Source: an uncultured Oscillospiraceae bacterium (lineage in GTDB: Bacteria > Bacillota > Clostridia > Oscillospirales > Oscillospiraceae). From it: a stretch of 6,566 bases of DNA. Both the position numbers and the translations under genes were made by a program. The notes beneath the pieces are model-generated. The model was given only the letters and a program-made list of their open reading frames with translations, searched no databases and had not been told where the DNA came from. The stretch's first letter is position 1. Each line of letters opens with the position of its first letter. The stretch is from assembly GCA_905234575.1 (NCBI GenBank), contig CAJOIG010000185.1:1-6566 (forward strand). Reading direction: 5' to 3'. This document shows positions 4,630 to 6,566 of the stretch, one piece after another.

Positions 4630-5324
4630 AGCTTCGCATCGTTGGCAGCGGACCGCTGGCGGAGCAGGCGGAGCGCCTCGCGGACGCCCTGGGGTATGAG
4701 GTCTCGGAGGACGCCGGGATCGTCCTGCCCGCGACGGAGGACGACGCGGTCCTCGCGTCCCTGACCGGGGCCGAAACCGTCCTGCACGATCCCGCGGCCT
4801 GGGCGATCGCCTCGAGCCGCCTGCGGACCGACGCGCTCCTGCGGGAGCGGGGCATTCCCGCGCCGGAGTACTTCCCCGGCGGCTCGGAGCCCTATCTCGT
4901 GAAGCCCGACCGGGGCAGCTTCGGCCTGGGCATCTGGGTCACGGACGACTACTGCGAGGTGGGCGGCGCCGTGAACGCGGGCTTCGTCACCCAGGAGGAG
5001 CTTTCCGGGGACGTCTGGTCCGTCGCGGTGACGGGCCGCCCGGGGGAATACACCGTCCATCCCGCCGCCCGGCTGACCTTTGACGACCGCCGCCGGACAG
5101 GCGCGGAGCTGGCCGTCCCGGCGGAGGCCTCCGCCCTGGCCGCCACCGCCGCCGCCTGCGCCGAGGCCCTCGCCATGCGCGGCGTTCTGGAGGTGGAGGC
5201 GATCTGCGACCACGGCGTGTGGAAGGTCGTGGACCTGAACGCCCGCCTGCCCATGCTCACCGCCGACGCCCTCGCGGCTGCGGGCGTGGACCTTCTGGGC
5301 GAGCTCATCCGCGCGTTCTCGTAA
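4626..5324 (+). CDS. ATP-grasp protein resembling PylC (3-methylornithine-lysine ligase)
   Basis: This 232-aa protein starts with a Rossmann-like stretch (MKLRIVGSGPLAEQAERLAD) and continues into an ATP-grasp fold: RTDALLRERGIPAPEYF (67-83), the nucleotide-binding YLVKPDRGSFGLGIWV (90-105, K93), QEELSGDVWSV (123-133), and the metal-binding strand EVEAI plus DLNARLP (189-209). The ending GVDLLGELIRAF parallels the PylC C-terminus as I recall it. PylC joins 3-methylornithine to lysine in pyrrolysine synthesis, but known PylC proteins are considerably longer (about 360 aa) and sit beside pylB, pylD or pylS, none of which is here. It may be a related ligase of unknown substrate. The ATG at 4626 overlaps the upstream stop; AGGAGG lies 13 nt upstream. 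Because of the upstream frameshift, an uninterrupted frame from 4389 would add 79 residues, 52 of them out-of-frame nonsense. Confidence 0.7.
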   Translation: MKLRIVGSGPLAEQAERLADALGYEVSEDAGIVLPATEDDAVLASLTGAETVLHDPAAWAIASSRLRTDALLRERGIPAPEYFPGGSEPYLVKPDRGSFGLGIWVTDDYCEVGGAVNAGFVTQEELSGDVWSVAVTGRPGEYTVHPAARLTFDDRRRTGAELAVPAEASALAATAAACAEALAMRGVLEVEAICDHGVWKVVDLNARLPMLTADALAAAGVDLLGELIRAFS

Positions 5325-5328
5325 GACC

Positions 5329-5360
5329 GGGACCGTCCGGCGTGTCGGGCGGCCCTTTTT
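5329..5360 (+). terminator. Intrinsic terminator after the ATP-grasp gene
   Basis: GGG-A-CCGTCC, 8-nt loop, GGGCGG-CCC pairs over nine positions with one bulged A and one G-U, followed by five T. It starts five bases after the stop codon and separates this unit from the symporter gene. Confidence 0.85.
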
Positions 5361-5416
5361 GTCGAAGTTGGATGTGGGGATACGCGGAACTGTTGTAGCA
5401 CATCGTATCCCGTCTA

Positions 5417-5425
5417 TGTTACAAT
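5417..5425 (+). promoter_or_regulatory. Extended -10 promoter for the symporter gene
   Basis: TG-T-TACAAT is an extended -10 element. The -35 region is weak: TTGTAG lies 21 bp upstream, too far for a standard pair. A start near 5432 gives a 24-nt leader containing GAGG (5445-5448), the ribosome binding site for the ATG at 5456. Confidence 0.6.
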
Positions 5426-5455
5426 CTTGACATCCCACTGAAAAGAGGAAATCAC

Positions 5456-6566
5456 ATGAACTGGCAACTGATCATCATCGTTTTGTATTTTGCCATCACC
5501 ATGGCGATCGGCATCCTCGCCTCCCGCAAAACGAAGTCCTCCGATTCCTTCGTCGGCGCGGGCATGGGCGTGTTCGCCATCGTCTGCGTGGCCTGCGGCC
5601 AGTGGCTCGGCGGCACGGCGACCACCGGGTGCTCCGAGTATGGCTTCACCTCCGGCATTTCCGGCTGGTGGTACACCATCGCGAACGGCGTCGGCATGCT
5701 CATGATGGGCCTGTTCTTCGCGGAGAAATACCGCAAGTACGGTGAGGTCACGATCCCCGGCATCATCGAGAAGGTGGTCGGGCCGAAATCCCGGACGATC
5801 TGCTCCTGCCTTCTGATCTTCGTCATGATCGCGGTGGGCCTGAGCCAGATGATCGCCGCCGGCAAGCTGGGCCAGAGCCTGCTCGGCATGGACTTCACCC
5901 TCTCCTGCTGCATCTTTGCCGTGATCTTCATCATCTACACCATGTCCGGCGGCATGGACTCGGTGGAGGCGACGAACAAGCTCCACATCGGCTTCATGTA
6001 CTTCGGCATGATTCTCGCCGTCATCCTCGCCCTGCGCGAGATGGGCGGCTGGGGCAGCTTTAAGGCCACCCTGGACGCGGTGGACGCCGCCGAGGGCACG
6101 CATCACTTCTCCATGTTCGGCGTCGGCGCGTCGAAGGTGACGAGCTGGATCGTGGCGTCGGTCCTCTCCGCGGGCGCGGCCCAGGCGAGCATCCAGCCCG
6201 TCCTCGCGGCCAAAAACCCCAAGATCGCGAAGAAGGCCTGCCTGCTCTCCGTGCTGGTGGTGGTACCCTTCGGCCTGTTCACCTGCATGCTGGGCATGTC
6301 GGCCCGCGCCATGAGCGAGATGGGCGTCCTGGAGACCATCACGGACGCGAAGCTCGCCTACACCACCCTCATCATGCACTTCCCGCCCGTCGTCGGCGGC
6401 ATCATCCTCGCCTCGATCCTCGCGGCGGTCCTGTCCACGGTCTCCCCCATCATCCTCGCCGCGGCCACGATGTTCACGAAGGACATCTACCAGCGCCGCA
6501 TCAAGCCCGACGCGACGGATAAGGAGATCACGAAAAACGCCCGCATCGGCACGGCCGTCTCCGGCG
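5456..6566 (+). CDS. Sodium:solute symporter (SSS family), 3' end outside the window
   Basis: 370 codons are visible, with no stop before the window edge; SSS proteins usually have about 450-550 residues. It starts with a hydrophobic helix (MNWQLIIIVLYFAITMAIGI), then the SSS pattern SSDSFVGAGMGV, WLGGTATTGCSEYGF and SGWWY. A membrane segment with MSGGMDSVEATNKLHIGF follows, and then the conserved helix LAAVLSTVSPIILAAATMFT with KDIYQRR, where S327-T328 occupy the place of the Na2-site serine/threonine of PutP and vSGLT. This is an inner-membrane, sodium-driven importer. The substrate cannot be read from the sequence: sugars, amino acids, carboxylates, pantothenate and others are all transported by this family. 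Own promoter, start ATG with GAGG 7 nt upstream. Separated from the PylC-like gene by a terminator, so a shared pathway is only suggested by proximity. Confidence 0.9.
   Translation, partial: MNWQLIIIVLYFAITMAIGILASRKTKSSDSFVGAGMGVFAIVCVACGQWLGGTATTGCSEYGFTSGISGWWYTIANGVGMLMMGLFFAEKYRKYGEVTIPGIIEKVVGPKSRTICSCLLIFVMIAVGLSQMIAAGKLGQSLLGMDFTLSCCIFAVIFIIYTMSGGMDSVEATNKLHIGFMYFGMILAVILALREMGGWGSFKATLDAVDAAEGTHHFSMFGVGASKVTSWIVASVLSAGAAQASIQPVLAAKNPKIAKKACLLSVLVVVPFGLFTCMLGMSARAMSEMGVLETITDAKLAYTTLIMHFPPVVGGIILASILAAVLSTVSPIILAAATMFTKDIYQRRIKPDATDKEITKNARIGTAVSG

Noticed and set aside
5414..6379. 321-aa minus-strand frame opposite the symporter
   Set aside because: Low-complexity antisense translation; the plus-strand frame from 5456 matches the SSS family throughout.

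Overview
The window looks like chromosomal DNA from a high-GC, low-G+C-type-ancestry Firmicute, most likely a gut Clostridia/Oscillospiraceae-like bacterium. This is inferred from the 5S rRNA sequence, AGGAGG-type ribosome binding sites, TTGACA/TATAAT-type promoters, many U-tract intrinsic terminators, and the mix of protein families. Flanking genes are GC-rich (43 of 60 bases are G or C at 2821-2880). One block in the middle is clearly AT-richer (21 of 60 at 3421-3480).

Layout: 1-101 is the 3' part of a 5S rRNA gene, closing an rRNA operon, with a strong terminator. 282-1310 (minus) is mutY, an adenine DNA glycosylase. 1311-1630 is a divergent regulatory region. On the plus strand it holds a promoter, a leader RNA with mutually exclusive antiterminator and terminator folds, and an 18-bp perfect palindrome. 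1631-3031 is a UraA/PyrP-type uracil permease ending in a strong terminator.

3134-4469 is the most unusual part. A 157-bp block holding a promoter, a ribosome binding site and the first 27 codons of a small gene occurs twice as a direct repeat (155 of 157 identical, offset 1179 bp). The copies flank a 1022-bp AT-richer insert. The insert carries a minus-strand NERD-domain (nuclease-related) gene with its own consensus promoter. That gene is cut at its C-terminal zinc ribbon exactly at the left junction. At the right junction the interrupted gene, a stand-alone FakA/YloV middle-domain-like protein of about 80 aa, is out of frame. The shifted frame stays open into the next gene.

4626-5324 encodes a 232-aa ATP-grasp protein resembling PylC (3-methylornithine-lysine ligase of pyrrolysine synthesis). 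It overlapped the FakA-like gene by ATGA, which suggests the two were translationally coupled. A terminator follows, then an extended -10 promoter and a sodium:solute symporter (SSS) gene that runs off the right edge.

The housekeeping genes (5S, mutY, permease) look ordinary. The points of interest are the attenuator-like leader before the permease, the NERD insertion with its long duplication, and the orphan PylC-like/FakA-like gene pair.
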